Shown piece by piece: positions 20,151 through 29,112 of a stretch of DNA of 64,000 nucleotides. Positions within the stretch are counted from its first letter, which is position 1. Each line of letters begins with the position of its first letter. Under the pieces are notes generated by a model, which did not search any database, was not told the DNA's origin, and saw only the letters and a list, made by a program, of their open reading frames with translations. Source of the DNA: Coprococcus sp. OM04-5BH (GTDB lineage: Bacteria; Bacillota; Clostridia; Lachnospirales; Lachnospiraceae). Made by a program: the position numbers and the translations under genes. The stretch is taken from the NCBI RefSeq assembly GCF_003482105.1, contig NZ_QULM01000006.1, positions 102,504-166,503 of the forward strand, read 5' to 3'.

Positions 20151-20231
20151 ATACTCACCCTACCTGACTCCCATGTTAGTCACTATTCTTACATATGAAC
20201 CATATTTATTCAAGTTAATGACATAAAAAAG

Positions 20232-20259
20232 TTGCAATATAAGATTTTTATGATATATT
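20232..20259 (+). promoter_or_regulatory. Promoter of panD
   Basis: TTGCAA (20232-20237) and TATATT (20254-20259) are separated by 16 bases, with TGA directly before the -10 as an extended element. It lies in the divergent gap between the fusion-protein gene and panD. Confidence 0.6.
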
Positions 20260-20316
20260 GTTAGTGTTTAGTCCAAAGTTATTTCGAATATACAGATACA
20301 GAAAGAGGCAGTACAC

Positions 20317-20700
20317 ATGAACATTACAATGTTAAAAAGCAAGATACATCGAGCTGTTGTCAAGCAGGCCGATTTAAACTATGTAGGAAGTATCACTGTT
20401 GATCTCGAGCTTCTTAAGGCTTCCGGGATCATGGAGTATGAGCTCGTCCAGATCGTAGATGTGGAAAACGGCAACCGTTTTGAGACATACACAATAGCAG
20501 GCGAAGCAGGCTCCGGAATGATATGTTTAAATGGTGCAGCAGCAAGACAGGTAGCTGTAGGTGATCATATAATCATAATGTGCTATGCACAGATGACTCC
20601 AAAAGAGGCGTCAGACCATCTTCCAACTGTTGTATTTGTAAATGAAGACAACTCCATTAAGAAGATAACAAGCTACGAGAAGCACGGAGAGATAGGATAA
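20317..20700 (+). CDS. panD: Aspartate 1-decarboxylase
   Basis: The 127-residue pyruvoyl enzyme converts L-aspartate to beta-alanine for pantothenate and CoA synthesis. The self-cleavage site is clear: YVGS, with cleavage between Gly24 and Ser25, giving the pyruvoyl group on Ser25. The motif [12 protein letters not shown] and normal length confirm the family. panB and panC are not adjacent. The stop codon directly abuts the stop of the converging 89-residue gene with no base between. Confidence 0.98.
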   Translation: MNITMLKSKIHRAVVKQADLNYVGSITVDLELLKASGIMEYELVQIVDVENGNRFETYTIAGEAGSGMICLNGAAARQVAVGDHIIIMCYAQMTPKEASDHLPTVVFVNEDNSIKKITSYEKHGEIG

Positions 20701-20970
20701 TCATTTATCCCCGGCCCCTCTCCTCTCGTCAGCCTTAATTTTTCTCATATGTTCGGCAGCCTTCTCCCTAATATGATATATATCTTTATTATAGGCATGA
20801 GGCTCATTGTATCTTCCACGATGAGGAATCAATCCATGGTTTTCCATGGATTTTTTATTCTCCTCATCATCTGCCAGATATTTTTCATTATCAAGATCTC
20901 TTCCCACAGGGCCGCCATTCTCCATGACACCCTTTAATATCTTCTTATTGTAAGCCAGTTTTTTCTCCAA
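20701..20970 (-). CDS. Small charged protein of unknown function, downstream of pap
   Basis: The 89-residue protein is hydrophilic and lysine/glutamate rich, with no signal peptide or membrane helix. It is marked by MENGGPVGRDLDNEKYLADDEE, broken here by no known motif, and by NEPHAYNKDIYHIREKAAEH. I do not recognise a family. The start is TTG at 20970, supported by GAGG 8 bases upstream. It begins 15 bases after the polyphosphate:AMP phosphotransferase stop and is almost certainly cotranscribed with it. Its coding potential is supported by this SD and by precise packing between two real genes. Confidence 0.6.
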   Translation of the reverse strand: MEKKLAYNKKILKGVMENGGPVGRDLDNEKYLADDEENKKSMENHGLIPHRGRYNEPHAYNKDIYHIREKAAEHMRKIKADERRGAGDK

Positions 20971-20985
20971 ATCACTTACCTCACA

Positions 20986-22458
20986 TTATTTTTCCAGTCT
21001 TTTTTCTATGGCATCAATTATTATATTTAATGCCTTTATCCTTGCATATTTCTTATCATTTGACTCAAGTATATGCCAAGGGGCAAATACCGTACTGGTC
21101 TTCTCAAACATTTCATCCACTGCACGCTCGTACTGATCCCACTTCTCCCTGTTTCGCCAGTCCTCATCTGTGATCTTCCACTGCTTTGCCGGTGTATTCT
21201 GCCTGAGATTAAAACGCTCAAGCTGGGTATCCTTATCAATATCCACCCAGAACTTCACAACCACCGCACCCCAGTCGTACAGTTCCTTCTCAAATTCATT
21301 TATCTCGTTATAGGCTCTTCTCCAGTCATTTTCACTGCAGAAGCCCTCAATACGCTCGACCATGACCCTGCCGTACCAGGTTCTGTCAAATATAGCCACA
21401 TGTCCTGTCTTCGGAAGTCTTGTCCAGAATCTCCAGAGATAATGTCTCGCCTTCTCATGAGGCTCCGGGCTGGCAATAGGATTTACTACATAGCCTCTTG
21501 CGTCCAGTGCAGCAGCAACTCTCTTTATATTTCCGCCCTTTCCTGCTGCATCATAGCCCTCATAAGCTATGATCACAGGGACCTTTCGTCTGTATAGCTC
21601 ATTGTGAAGTCTGCCTAACTTCTCCTGACATTTGTCAAGCAGCTTGTCATACTCCTCATCTGTCAGGCTCTTATCCAGATCAACCTCAGCAAGCTTAGGC
21701 ATCTTCACCATAGGGAAGATATTCTGAATTATAGGAACTGCGACTCCGTTGTTCGTAAGTGCAGTATCTATTCCCTGATTTAAAAGCTCAAGAATCTGAA
21801 GCTCAGCCCACTTCCTGTCACTTCCGTCTATGAGATACCATGGAGCATTTGACACATTTGTATCATCCAGATACTTATTGTAAGCCTTACAATATTTCTT
21901 ATAATGCCTGTTCTGATACAGGTCTTCCTTACTCACCCTCCAGGATGTATTCTTATGAGCCTCCAGAGTTTCAAGTCTCTCCTTCTGCACATCCTTATCG
22001 ATATGAAAGAAGAACTTCATAACCAGATAGCCATTGTCCGTAAGAGTCCTCTCAAATCTCTTGATACTATCAACTCTCTCCTTGTACTTTCCGTCGGAGA
22101 GCCTGTCATGAACCCGGTCAGAGACCACCTCTTCCACCCAGCCACCGTCTAAGAATACAAATCTTCCGGCTTCAGGTATCCTTTCGAAGTACCTGCACAG
22201 GAAAGGCTTTCTCATTTCCTCCTCTGTAGGACTCTTCATGGTATCTACACTGTAAAATCTCGGATCCATGTTCTTGATTATCTTGCCAAGGACACTTCCC
22301 TTTCCCGCTGCGCCAAAGCCCTCAAACAATACAAACACAGGAACCTTTCCGTCCCTTATCTTAAGCTGCCTCTCTGCAAGCCCCTCTCTTGCAGCTTCAA
22401 GGCGGCTCTCAAGCTCCTCCTGCTCCGGCCTTTTTACCTTGCTCCATTCATTGATCAT
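20986..22458 (-). CDS. pap: Polyphosphate:AMP phosphotransferase, two-domain PPK2
   Basis: The 490-residue protein is built of two PPK2 domains. The N-terminal domain has a P-loop (GFGAAGKG, 47-54), but the segment that should read DRSWY is DGGW, so it is probably structural. The C-terminal domain has GYDAAGKG (301-308), IFDRTWYGRV and the lid arginines, and looks active. It belongs to class II PPK2 enzymes, which make ADP from AMP and polyphosphate in the cytosol. ATG 22458 follows AAGGGGGTTACATT. It lies between the flavodiiron gene and the 89-residue gene. Confidence 0.93.
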   Translation of the reverse strand: MINEWSKVKRPEQEELESRLEAAREGLAERQLKIRDGKVPVFVLFEGFGAAGKGSVLGKIIKNMDPRFYSVDTMKSPTEEEMRKPFLCRYFERIPEAGRFVFLDGGWVEEVVSDRVHDRLSDGKYKERVDSIKRFERTLTDNGYLVMKFFFHIDKDVQKERLETLEAHKNTSWRVSKEDLYQNRHYKKYCKAYNKYLDDTNVSNAPWYLIDGSDRKWAELQILELLNQGIDTALTNNGVAVPIIQNIFPMVKMPKLAEVDLDKSLTDEEYDKLLDKCQEKLGRLHNELYRRKVPVIIAYEGYDAAGKGGNIKRVAAALDARGYVVNPIASPEPHEKARHYLWRFWTRLPKTGHVAIFDRTWYGRVMVERIEGFCSENDWRRAYNEINEFEKELYDWGAVVVKFWVDIDKDTQLERFNLRQNTPAKQWKITDEDWRNREKWDQYERAVDEMFEKTSTVFAPWHILESNDKKYARIKALNIIIDAIEKRLEK

Positions 22459-22508
22459 AATGTAACCCCCTTTTTTGAACCTGTCTGTTGTTGTTTTTCA
22501 AGTTCTAT

Positions 22509-23672
22509 TTAATCCATAAGCTTGTCTGCCAGTTCCTCAAGCTTTGCCTCATCGGCAGCTTTGAGGGCCGACTTCACTGTAACAACATCCTCGATAATAT
22601 TTATATTCTTCATGGCGGCCATCTGCTCCTTCATGAGCTTTCCTGACATAGGTGCCCATGAACCATTTTCAATAAATCCTACTGTACGGTTCTGGTATGC
22701 CTTTGACTTGAGATGATATATGAAGTCCATCATAACAGGCATGAGTCCACCATCATAGGTAGGGCTTGCAAGCACCATACGGTCATATCTGAAAGCATCC
22801 TCCACGCACTCTGCCATATCCTCTCTTGCCAGATCTGATACAACAACCTTAGGACATCCCTTCTCCTTAAGGAGCTCTGCCAGCTTCTTTGCGGCATTTC
22901 CTGTATTGCCGTGAAGAGTTGAGTAGGCAATAAATACCCCCTTATCCTCAGGCTCATAAGATGACCAGGTCTTGTAAAGGTTGATGTAATATCCAAGGTC
23001 TTCCTTAAGGATAGGTCCATGCAGTGAGCATATTATCTGTATGTCGAGATTTTCAGCCTTCTTTAAGAGCGCCTGTACCGGCATACCATACTTGCCCACG
23101 ATATTGAAATAATATCTTCTTGCCTCACATGCCCAGTCCTCGTCTGTGTCAAGAGTTCCGAACTTGCCGAAGGCATCTGCTGCGAATAAAACCTTCTCCG
23201 CAGACTCATAGGTCACCATTACCTCAGGCCAGTGTACCATAGGTGCCATGACAAAGTTCAGCTTATGCACACCTGTGTCAAACGGCTCGCTGCCGTCTAC
23301 TGTTATGGTTCTTCCCGTAAGATCTATATCCGGGAAGAAATTAGGTATCATTGCAAGAAGCTTGGCATTGGACACGACCTTAAGCTCCGGATATCTCTTA
23401 AGAACCTCTGTAAGGTTTGCGCTGTGATCCGGCTCAAGATGGCTCATAACAAGGTAATCAGGCTGTCTGCCCTTTAATACCTCATCAAGGTTTGCATACC
23501 ATTCTTCCGCACACTTAACGTCTACCATATCCATTATGACTATCTTCTCATCATCAATAACATAGGAATTATAAGCCATTCCGTTTGGAACTACATACTG
23601 GTTCTCGAACAGGTCGATATCCTTGTCATCAACTCCTACATAGTATATGCTGTCTGTAACATGCTTAATCAT
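22509..23672 (-). CDS. Flavodiiron protein (O2/NO reductase)
   Basis: The 387-residue cytosolic protein has an N-terminal metallo-beta-lactamase-like domain. Its diiron ligands are visible: His78, Glu80, Asp82, His83 (HLEPDH), His147, Asp166 and His218. A C-terminal flavodoxin domain from ~245 begins with the FMN loop STLHGNTGNA. Such enzymes reduce O2 to water or NO to N2O and protect strict anaerobes. No rubredoxin domain is fused, so a separate electron donor is expected. ATG 23672 follows AAGGAGGACACAGAAG. Confidence 0.96.
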   Translation of the reverse strand: MIKHVTDSIYYVGVDDKDIDLFENQYVVPNGMAYNSYVIDDEKIVIMDMVDVKCAEEWYANLDEVLKGRQPDYLVMSHLEPDHSANLTEVLKRYPELKVVSNAKLLAMIPNFFPDIDLTGRTITVDGSEPFDTGVHKLNFVMAPMVHWPEVMVTYESAEKVLFAADAFGKFGTLDTDEDWACEARRYYFNIVGKYGMPVQALLKKAENLDIQIICSLHGPILKEDLGYYINLYKTWSSYEPEDKGVFIAYSTLHGNTGNAAKKLAELLKEKGCPKVVVSDLAREDMAECVEDAFRYDRMVLASPTYDGGLMPVMMDFIYHLKSKAYQNRTVGFIENGSWAPMSGKLMKEQMAAMKNINIIEDVVTVKSALKAADEAKLEELADKLMD

Positions 23673-23764
23673 CTTCTGTGTCCTCCTTATTATCTTTATC
23701 TCTTATTTATTGCTTATTTCATTATTTGGTCTTTATTTTTAGCGGTTGTTTTTTACTGCCCGGT

Positions 23765-24796
23765 TTACTTACACACCATTTTCAGGCTAAAATCCTGCCC
23801 CTTAAGATCTACCTTACCAATACTTCCGCATATGATAGGAATCATGGGTGCCACATGACCTATATCAGCGTCCATTATCACAGGCACGTTCATGTTGCCT
23901 ATTATTCCCATTACAGCATCATACTGGTCAAGTCCGAACATTACCTGTCCATGCACCGCAGGTCTTCCTATGATAAAGCCCTTGACATACTTAAACCAGC
24001 CTGCATTCTCCATCTGCCACATTGCTCTTCTTATTGCCATGACATTTAGATCACAGGACTCCAGATACCATATGATACCATCCTCCCTGTACCGTTCTGT
24101 CCACTCATCCACTCTGTCAAATTTCGTTCCAAGAAGATTAACAAGACAGTCCATGCAGCCTCCCACAAGCCTTCCTGACATATGTATCTCGCCATTTTCA
24201 TCGGTGTTGTAGCTTTTTAACACTCTTGGCTCTGTAACATTATATGGGATGAGGGGGTGTTCCTCGTCCTTTAAGGACTCCGTTTCATAGCTGTCATAGC
24301 CTGTCTCCGTAAGCTTTTCACCCCGAAGCAGTCTGTAGGCATCTTCTATGGATCTATGCCATGGCTCCATGCCAAATGCCGCCGCACAAGGCCCGTAAAC
24401 TGCTGCCGTATCGCAAAGGGTTGTCAGAAGGAATACCAGATTGGTATTGTCCGAATAACCCATGAACCACTTTGGCTTGCTGTCCCTTAACAGATCAAAA
24501 TCCACATAGTTCAGATCTTCACACATAAGCTCGCCACCGCCGCAGGATATGAGTACATCAACCTTATCTGAGGAATACCATTCATTTATCTCCTCACCAC
24601 ATGCCTTTGGGGTATTGCTTATACCTATTCCGCATCCTGCGTAACAGTTAGGTCCAAGCAGCAGGCTGTAACCAAATGATCTTAATTTTTTCTGTGCATT
24701 TGCAAATGCACTCTTATAAGGCTCCATATTGCAGCCATAGGATGGGGCGATAAACCCAACAGTTCCGCCATCCTTAAGAAATTCTGGATATCTCAT
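23765..24796 (-). CDS. S66 family peptidase (LD-carboxypeptidase / MccF-like)
   Basis: The 343-residue cytosolic serine peptidase shows the Ser-Glu-His triad motifs: GYSDNTNL (Ser), WYLESCD (Glu) and DADIGHVAP (His). The family includes LD-carboxypeptidases, which trim murein tetrapeptides, and MccF-type enzymes that inactivate microcin C analogues; the sequence alone does not decide between them. ATG 24796 (MRYPEFLKDG) has AAGGAG 6 bases upstream. A further in-frame start at 24832 would overlap azlD and lacks an SD. Confidence 0.9.
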   Translation of the reverse strand: MRYPEFLKDGGTVGFIAPSYGCNMEPYKSAFANAQKKLRSFGYSLLLGPNCYAGCGIGISNTPKACGEEINEWYSSDKVDVLISCGGGELMCEDLNYVDFDLLRDSKPKWFMGYSDNTNLVFLLTTLCDTAAVYGPCAAAFGMEPWHRSIEDAYRLLRGEKLTETGYDSYETESLKDEEHPLIPYNVTEPRVLKSYNTDENGEIHMSGRLVGGCMDCLVNLLGTKFDRVDEWTERYREDGIIWYLESCDLNVMAIRRAMWQMENAGWFKYVKGFIIGRPAVHGQVMFGLDQYDAVMGIIGNMNVPVIMDADIGHVAPMIPIICGSIGKVDLKGQDFSLKMVCK

Positions 24797-24815
24797 ACCG
24801 CGCTCCTTATCTTTA

Positions 24816-25115
24816 TTATATAAATCTCTCAACGATAAATACCGTTATACAGGCAGCCGCAGCAACCACCGGCAATCCCTTGTCCTTCATTCCAAGTATC
24901 ACCGCTACCACAAGTCCCGCAACTGCACTGATCACACTTTCAGTACTGTAGAATATGGCAGGTATGGTAAGGGCTGTAAGGCAGGAATATGGAACATAAT
25001 ATAAAAAAGAGCTTACAAATCTGTTCTGTATTTTCTTTCTGAACAACACCAGCGGCAGCACTCTTATAAGGTAAGTCACCAGTGCCATGGTCAATATGTA
25101 CACATATATATTCAT
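24816..25115 (-). CDS. azlD: AzlD family branched-chain amino acid exporter subunit
   Basis: The 99-residue protein has about four membrane helices (MNIYVYILTMALVTYLIRVLP at the N-terminus). The TYLIRVLPL motif is typical of AzlD. AzlD forms an exporter with AzlC for branched-chain amino acids and their analogues. It lies 29 bases after azlC and 19 bases before the S66 gene, so all three are probably in one transcript. Confidence 0.92.
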   Translation of the reverse strand: MNIYVYILTMALVTYLIRVLPLVLFRKKIQNRFVSSFLYYVPYSCLTALTIPAIFYSTESVISAVAGLVVAVILGMKDKGLPVVAAAACITVFIVERFI

Positions 25116-25144
25116 CTTACTTCTCCATCTTTATAAAAAAATAA

Positions 25145-25876
25145 CTACGCTTCCGGCTCCGATTTTTGTTCACTCTTTGCTTCCGTCTCAAGATCCCTCG
25201 GTGCAACAATTGCGCCAACCACTGCCGCGATTATAGTACACACGATTATCGACACACCTGTTGATATGAACTTCAGGGCCGGCACATAATATATGACCGT
25301 ACTGAGCATCGCAGCAATGCAAGCTACCAGGATAACCGGCTTCGACCTTTTCGCCACCGGCATTACTATGGCCACAAACATGCCATAAAGTGCAAGGCTT
25401 AATGCACTGGTAACTGCCTTTGGAAGCAGGTCACAGGCACAGGCTCCAACCAGTGTGCCAAGGGTCCAGCCAAGTACCGGCAGAAGCTCAAGTCCCAGCA
25501 TATATCTGAATGTAACCTCTCTGAAATGTGCCATTGCCACAGCGAATATCTCATCAGTATTTGCAAATGCTATGACCAGACGCTGCTTAACAGTAACATC
25601 AGGCGATAACTTCTGGGTAAGAGACAGACTCATAAGAGCATATCTCATATTGATTATCAACTGAGTTAAAATCGTCTCAACTATCGTTCCGCCTGCAATA
25701 ATTATCTGAAGTCCCGCAAACTGTCCCGCAGAGGTAACATTTGTAAGACTTATAAATACAGACTGGAATACCGTAAGCCCGCCCTTTAAGGCAAGTATTC
25801 CGAAGCTGAAGCTTACTGCGAAATAACCCAGTGCAATAGGTATTCCGTCCTTTAATCCCTTGTAAAATTCTTTCAT
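25145..25876 (-). CDS. azlC: AzlC family branched-chain amino acid permease
   Basis: The 243-residue membrane protein starts with MKEFYKGLKDGIPIALGYFAVSFSFGILA, which in AzlC precedes the segment SLTNVTSAGQFAG. It has several hydrophobic helices and a short acidic C-terminal tail. It is the large subunit of the AzlCD export system and pairs with azlD directly downstream. ATG 25876 has a weak SD (AAAGGA, about 11 bases). Confidence 0.93.
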   Translation of the reverse strand: MKEFYKGLKDGIPIALGYFAVSFSFGILALKGGLTVFQSVFISLTNVTSAGQFAGLQIIIAGGTIVETILTQLIINMRYALMSLSLTQKLSPDVTVKQRLVIAFANTDEIFAVAMAHFREVTFRYMLGLELLPVLGWTLGTLVGACACDLLPKAVTSALSLALYGMFVAIVMPVAKRSKPVILVACIAAMLSTVIYYVPALKFISTGVSIIVCTIIAAVVGAIVAPRDLETEAKSEQKSEPEA

Positions 25877-25963
25877 ACTACATTATTCCTTTAAACTAAA
25901 ACTACTCAAATATCGGAAATTCTGCCAATCAAAATTCCCTTTCATGAACGGACTCATGTATGA

Positions 25964-26701
25964 CTAATACTCAACCTTCATTAAGCACAGCCCCTTTGCC
26001 GGAGCCGTAGGTCCTGCTGCCGTCCGTGCCCCCGCCTTAAGGATATCCTCCATGGCGTCCGGAGATATATTGCCGTATCCCACCTCAAGAAGAGTTCCCG
26101 TAAGTATCCTTACCATGTTCTGCAAAAAGCCCTTTCCATGGAACCTGAGATACAGGTAATCGTTCTTCCTCATGATCTCTATGTCGAATATCTTCTTCAC
26201 AGTGGATTTCTTGAAGTTCTTATTACCACAGAAGCTCTTAAAGTCATGCTCACCCACCAGGTGCTCCGCCGCTCTTCTCATAAGCTTCACATCCGGCACC
26301 TTATCAAGGCACCATACATACTTCCTGTCAAATACCGGCTTCTCCTTACCCACATAGCAGGTGTACAGATAAACCTTGCCTACCGCGGAAAACCTGGCAT
26401 GGAACCGTTCCCCTGCCACCTTAACATCAATAACTCCTATGTCCTCCGGGAGATAGGTATTCATATAATCCATTATGTCGTCTTCCGACATCTCCGTATC
26501 TAGCTTACAGCTTATGACCATTGCCCTGGCATGCACGCCTGCGTCAGTCCTTCCGGCTCCCACAGTCATTACCCTTGTATCTGTCATCCTTGAAAGTACG
26601 TTCTCTATGCGCCCCTGGATGGTATCCACATCAGGCTTTGCCTCGAAGCCATGATACCTGCTGCCGTCATAGGCTATGGTGATCTTATAATTCTGTATCA
26701 T
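25964..26701 (-). CDS. truA: tRNA pseudouridine(38-40) synthase
   Basis: The 245-residue enzyme isomerises uridines 38-40 in the tRNA anticodon arm. The catalytic Asp is residue 53 in GAGRTDAGVHA. YDGSRYHGFE at the N-terminus and FLQNMVRILTGTLLEVG near the C-terminus are family hallmarks. It starts 20 bases after the dehydrogenase gene and has a weak SD (AAAGGA, about 12 bases). Confidence 0.97.
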   Translation of the reverse strand: MIQNYKITIAYDGSRYHGFEAKPDVDTIQGRIENVLSRMTDTRVMTVGAGRTDAGVHARAMVISCKLDTEMSEDDIMDYMNTYLPEDIGVIDVKVAGERFHARFSAVGKVYLYTCYVGKEKPVFDRKYVWCLDKVPDVKLMRRAAEHLVGEHDFKSFCGNKNFKKSTVKKIFDIEIMRKNDYLYLRFHGKGFLQNMVRILTGTLLEVGYGNISPDAMEDILKAGARTAAGPTAPAKGLCLMKVEY

Positions 26702-26721
26702 TTATGTTCTGTTTCCTTTGT

Positions 26722-27711
26722 TTATTTTACAAGATTTGCCTCATTTACCTTTCCTGCGGCGAAATCTCTTGCGTTGGTAAGAGTGGTCTCACTGATGGCA
26801 GCAAGAGCCTCCTTTGTTAAAAAGCCCTGATGGGATGTGACTATTACATTAGGAAATGACAGCAGTCTTGCTGTAATGGAAGTTTCAAGGATATCATCCT
26901 CTCTGTTCTCAAATACGTTATTTGTCTCCTCCTCATATACATCAAGACCTACACCGAAGAACTTCTTGCTTCTTATGCCGGAGATAAGATCCTCTGTGGC
27001 GATAAGTGCTCCCCTCGATGTATTTACAAGTATCACATTGTCCTTCATCATGGCAATGGTGTCCTTATTTATCATGTGATAGGTACCCTTCAGAAGCGGA
27101 CAGTGAAGCGATATAAGGTCACTGTTCTTAAGCACTTCATCAAGACTTACATAGGTCACGAAATCCAGGTCGGGATTTTTGTACATGTCATAGGCAATGA
27201 CCTTCATTCCAAATCCATGACAGATCCTGCACATTGCCGCGCCAATCTTTCCGGTTCCCACAATTCCGGCAACCTTTCCATGAAAGTTGGTGCCTGTAAG
27301 TCCAATAAGGCTGAAATTATTCTCTCTCACCTTGATATACCCCTTGTGTATACGTCTGTTTACTGCAAGTGCCAGTGCCATAGCATGCTCTGCCACCGCC
27401 TCGGGAGAATATCCCGGCACTCTTAAGACGGTTATGTTATTTGCCGCTGCCGCCTTAAGATCCACATTATTAAAGCCCGCACACCTCATAAGTATGAGCT
27501 TGACACCACACTCTCCAAGCCTGTTCACAACAGCCTCACTTACATCTGAGCTTACAAAAGCACAGATAGCATCATAGCCTGCCGCAAGTCTTGCAGTATG
27601 CTTATTAAGGTCTGTCTCCAGATAATCTATCTCCATATCCGGAAACTCCGGAGCTACCATATCAAACGATTCTTTATCATATTTCTTGGTATCATAAAAT
27701 AATATCTTCAT
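26722..27711 (-). CDS. D-lactate dehydrogenase-like 2-hydroxyacid dehydrogenase
   Basis: The 329-residue NAD-dependent enzyme has a catalytic N-terminal domain, a Rossmann motif (GIVGTGKIGAAMCRICHGFG), and the active-site Arg in NTSRG, Glu in DVYEEE and His in SHQGFLT. Close relatives are fermentative D-lactate dehydrogenases that reduce pyruvate, which suits an anaerobe; other 2-ketoacids are possible. ATG 27711 is chosen because GAGGTG lies just upstream, while the in-frame GTG three codons earlier overlaps that SD. truA follows closely. Confidence 0.88.
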   Translation of the reverse strand: MKILFYDTKKYDKESFDMVAPEFPDMEIDYLETDLNKHTARLAAGYDAICAFVSSDVSEAVVNRLGECGVKLILMRCAGFNNVDLKAAAANNITVLRVPGYSPEAVAEHAMALALAVNRRIHKGYIKVRENNFSLIGLTGTNFHGKVAGIVGTGKIGAAMCRICHGFGMKVIAYDMYKNPDLDFVTYVSLDEVLKNSDLISLHCPLLKGTYHMINKDTIAMMKDNVILVNTSRGALIATEDLISGIRSKKFFGVGLDVYEEETNNVFENREDDILETSITARLLSFPNVIVTSHQGFLTKEALAAISETTLTNARDFAAGKVNEANLVK

Positions 27712-27910
27712 AATAAACACCTCTTCTGTTATTTGAGTACCATCTCATTTAGAATTTTCTGACACTGTATACCGATTTTAAAAAGCTGATATACCTCATA
27801 TCTAATAATATTTATTTACATACCTGTCTGTAAGTATACCATAAATAATGCAAATATAGGATAGTTTATTATTCCAAGGCGTATTTTCGGATAAATTATA
27901 TTGTACGGGT

Positions 27911-27968
27911 AAAAAGAAGAAGCACACCATGACCGGAGGCTCTGCTGTCTCCGTTCCGGTATGCTTCT
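27911..27968 (-). terminator. Terminator of the dlt operon
   Basis: On the minus strand GAAGCATACCGGA.CGGAG pairs with CTCCGGT...TGCTTC and is followed by TTCTTTTT, about 20 bases after the stop of the dltD-like gene. The rest of 27712-27990 is AT-rich; I see only weak promoter matches for the dehydrogenase gene there. Confidence 0.85.
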
Positions 27969-27990
27969 TATATATCAAAGTCTTTAAACT

Positions 27991-29046
27991 CTAAGACTCT
28001 TTACCCTTATCATGGTGTTTCCTGCCACCCTTTTTGCCGGACTTGTCACCGCTGTCCACGTCCTGCTTTCCGGCTTCGCCTTTTGTACTCTCGTATTTTT
28101 TTACATACCGCTCATAATCACTGTCCCACTGTTTATAAGCATCATTACCACGATTGTCTGTAAGGTCATAATTATCTTTTATGAAATCTCCCACAACCAG
28201 TGTCACACGCTTAGCCGCCGCGGAATTAAGATGCTTTCCGCCATCACGGGTATCAACGGACCAGTCAATGGTCACACCTGTGGAGCCGTCATTAAAATCA
28301 ATAAAATCAAGGTCATTTTCCTCAGCATACTTTGCTATGGAATCATGTCTTTCTTTAGTCCATGTGTTGTAGGTAGGTGAATATATAAGCAACAGCTTAG
28401 TGCCGTGATCCTTACACATCCTGGCAAATTCATCAAAGGTCTTCCTGTAGATATATGGTATATCATCTCCATAATGACATTCCTCCGGAGGATTATCCGG
28501 ATCCACCGCCAGGACACTGTTGTCGATCATCTGTCCCTTGTAATATGTGGTCTCGTATTTGATATTCGCCTTTGTCTCCTCATCGGCAAATAACAGCTTC
28601 CAGTTATCATGATACATGACAAAAGGAAGATATTTCTCAAATACAGCCTCTGCTGTCTTCGCGACCCTCACCTTGAAGTTACCGTAGAAAAGCTCATCCA
28701 CGTCAAACACCACCACGTCAGGCTTCTGGTTCTTGTATATCTCCTCCAGTCTGTTCTTGGCAGTGTATATAACCTGGGCACCCTCACCTGCCGACACACA
28801 GGTATAGCCGTAGTTGTGCCAGATCTCCATAGGGGAAAATCCACTGTATATATCACTGTTTCCTATTGCCACAACCTGTATAGTATTATCCGGCTCTGCC
28901 AGATAATCCTTTGCCTTAGGATTATTTATTCCGGACTCCCTGGTGTTGCCCTTCGGGGTAAACACCGGTCCAAGAGCTGCAACAACCGCAATTATACCTG
29001 CAAGGAAAACAACTGATTTAATTATATTTACAATTATCTTCTTCAT
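27991..29046 (-). CDS. DltD-like SGNH/GDSL protein of the dlt operon
   Basis: The 351-residue protein has one N-terminal membrane helix (residues ~8-27) and an extracytoplasmic part. AIGNSDIYSGFSP resembles the GDS nucleophile block of SGNH hydrolases, and DGGKHLN supplies a downstream Asp/His pair. It sits where DltD is expected, last in dltA-dltC-dltB, and probably helps move D-alanine onto teichoic-acid-type polymers outside the membrane. Similarity to canonical DltD is not obvious, so a non-homologous replacement is possible. The C-terminal ~35 residues are a Lys/Asp/Gly-rich tail ending RKHHDKGKES. Confidence 0.7.
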   Translation of the reverse strand: MKKIIVNIIKSVVFLAGIIAVVAALGPVFTPKGNTRESGINNPKAKDYLAEPDNTIQVVAIGNSDIYSGFSPMEIWHNYGYTCVSAGEGAQVIYTAKNRLEEIYKNQKPDVVVFDVDELFYGNFKVRVAKTAEAVFEKYLPFVMYHDNWKLLFADEETKANIKYETTYYKGQMIDNSVLAVDPDNPPEECHYGDDIPYIYRKTFDEFARMCKDHGTKLLLIYSPTYNTWTKERHDSIAKYAEENDLDFIDFNDGSTGVTIDWSVDTRDGGKHLNSAAAKRVTLVVGDFIKDNYDLTDNRGNDAYKQWDSDYERYVKKYESTKGEAGKQDVDSGDKSGKKGGRKHHDKGKES

Positions 29047-29112
29047 AGCATTTCATCCTTAAACTATCGGCAGACTCTGCGAAGCCTGCCCGCTCTGTAA
29101 AATACCCGACGC

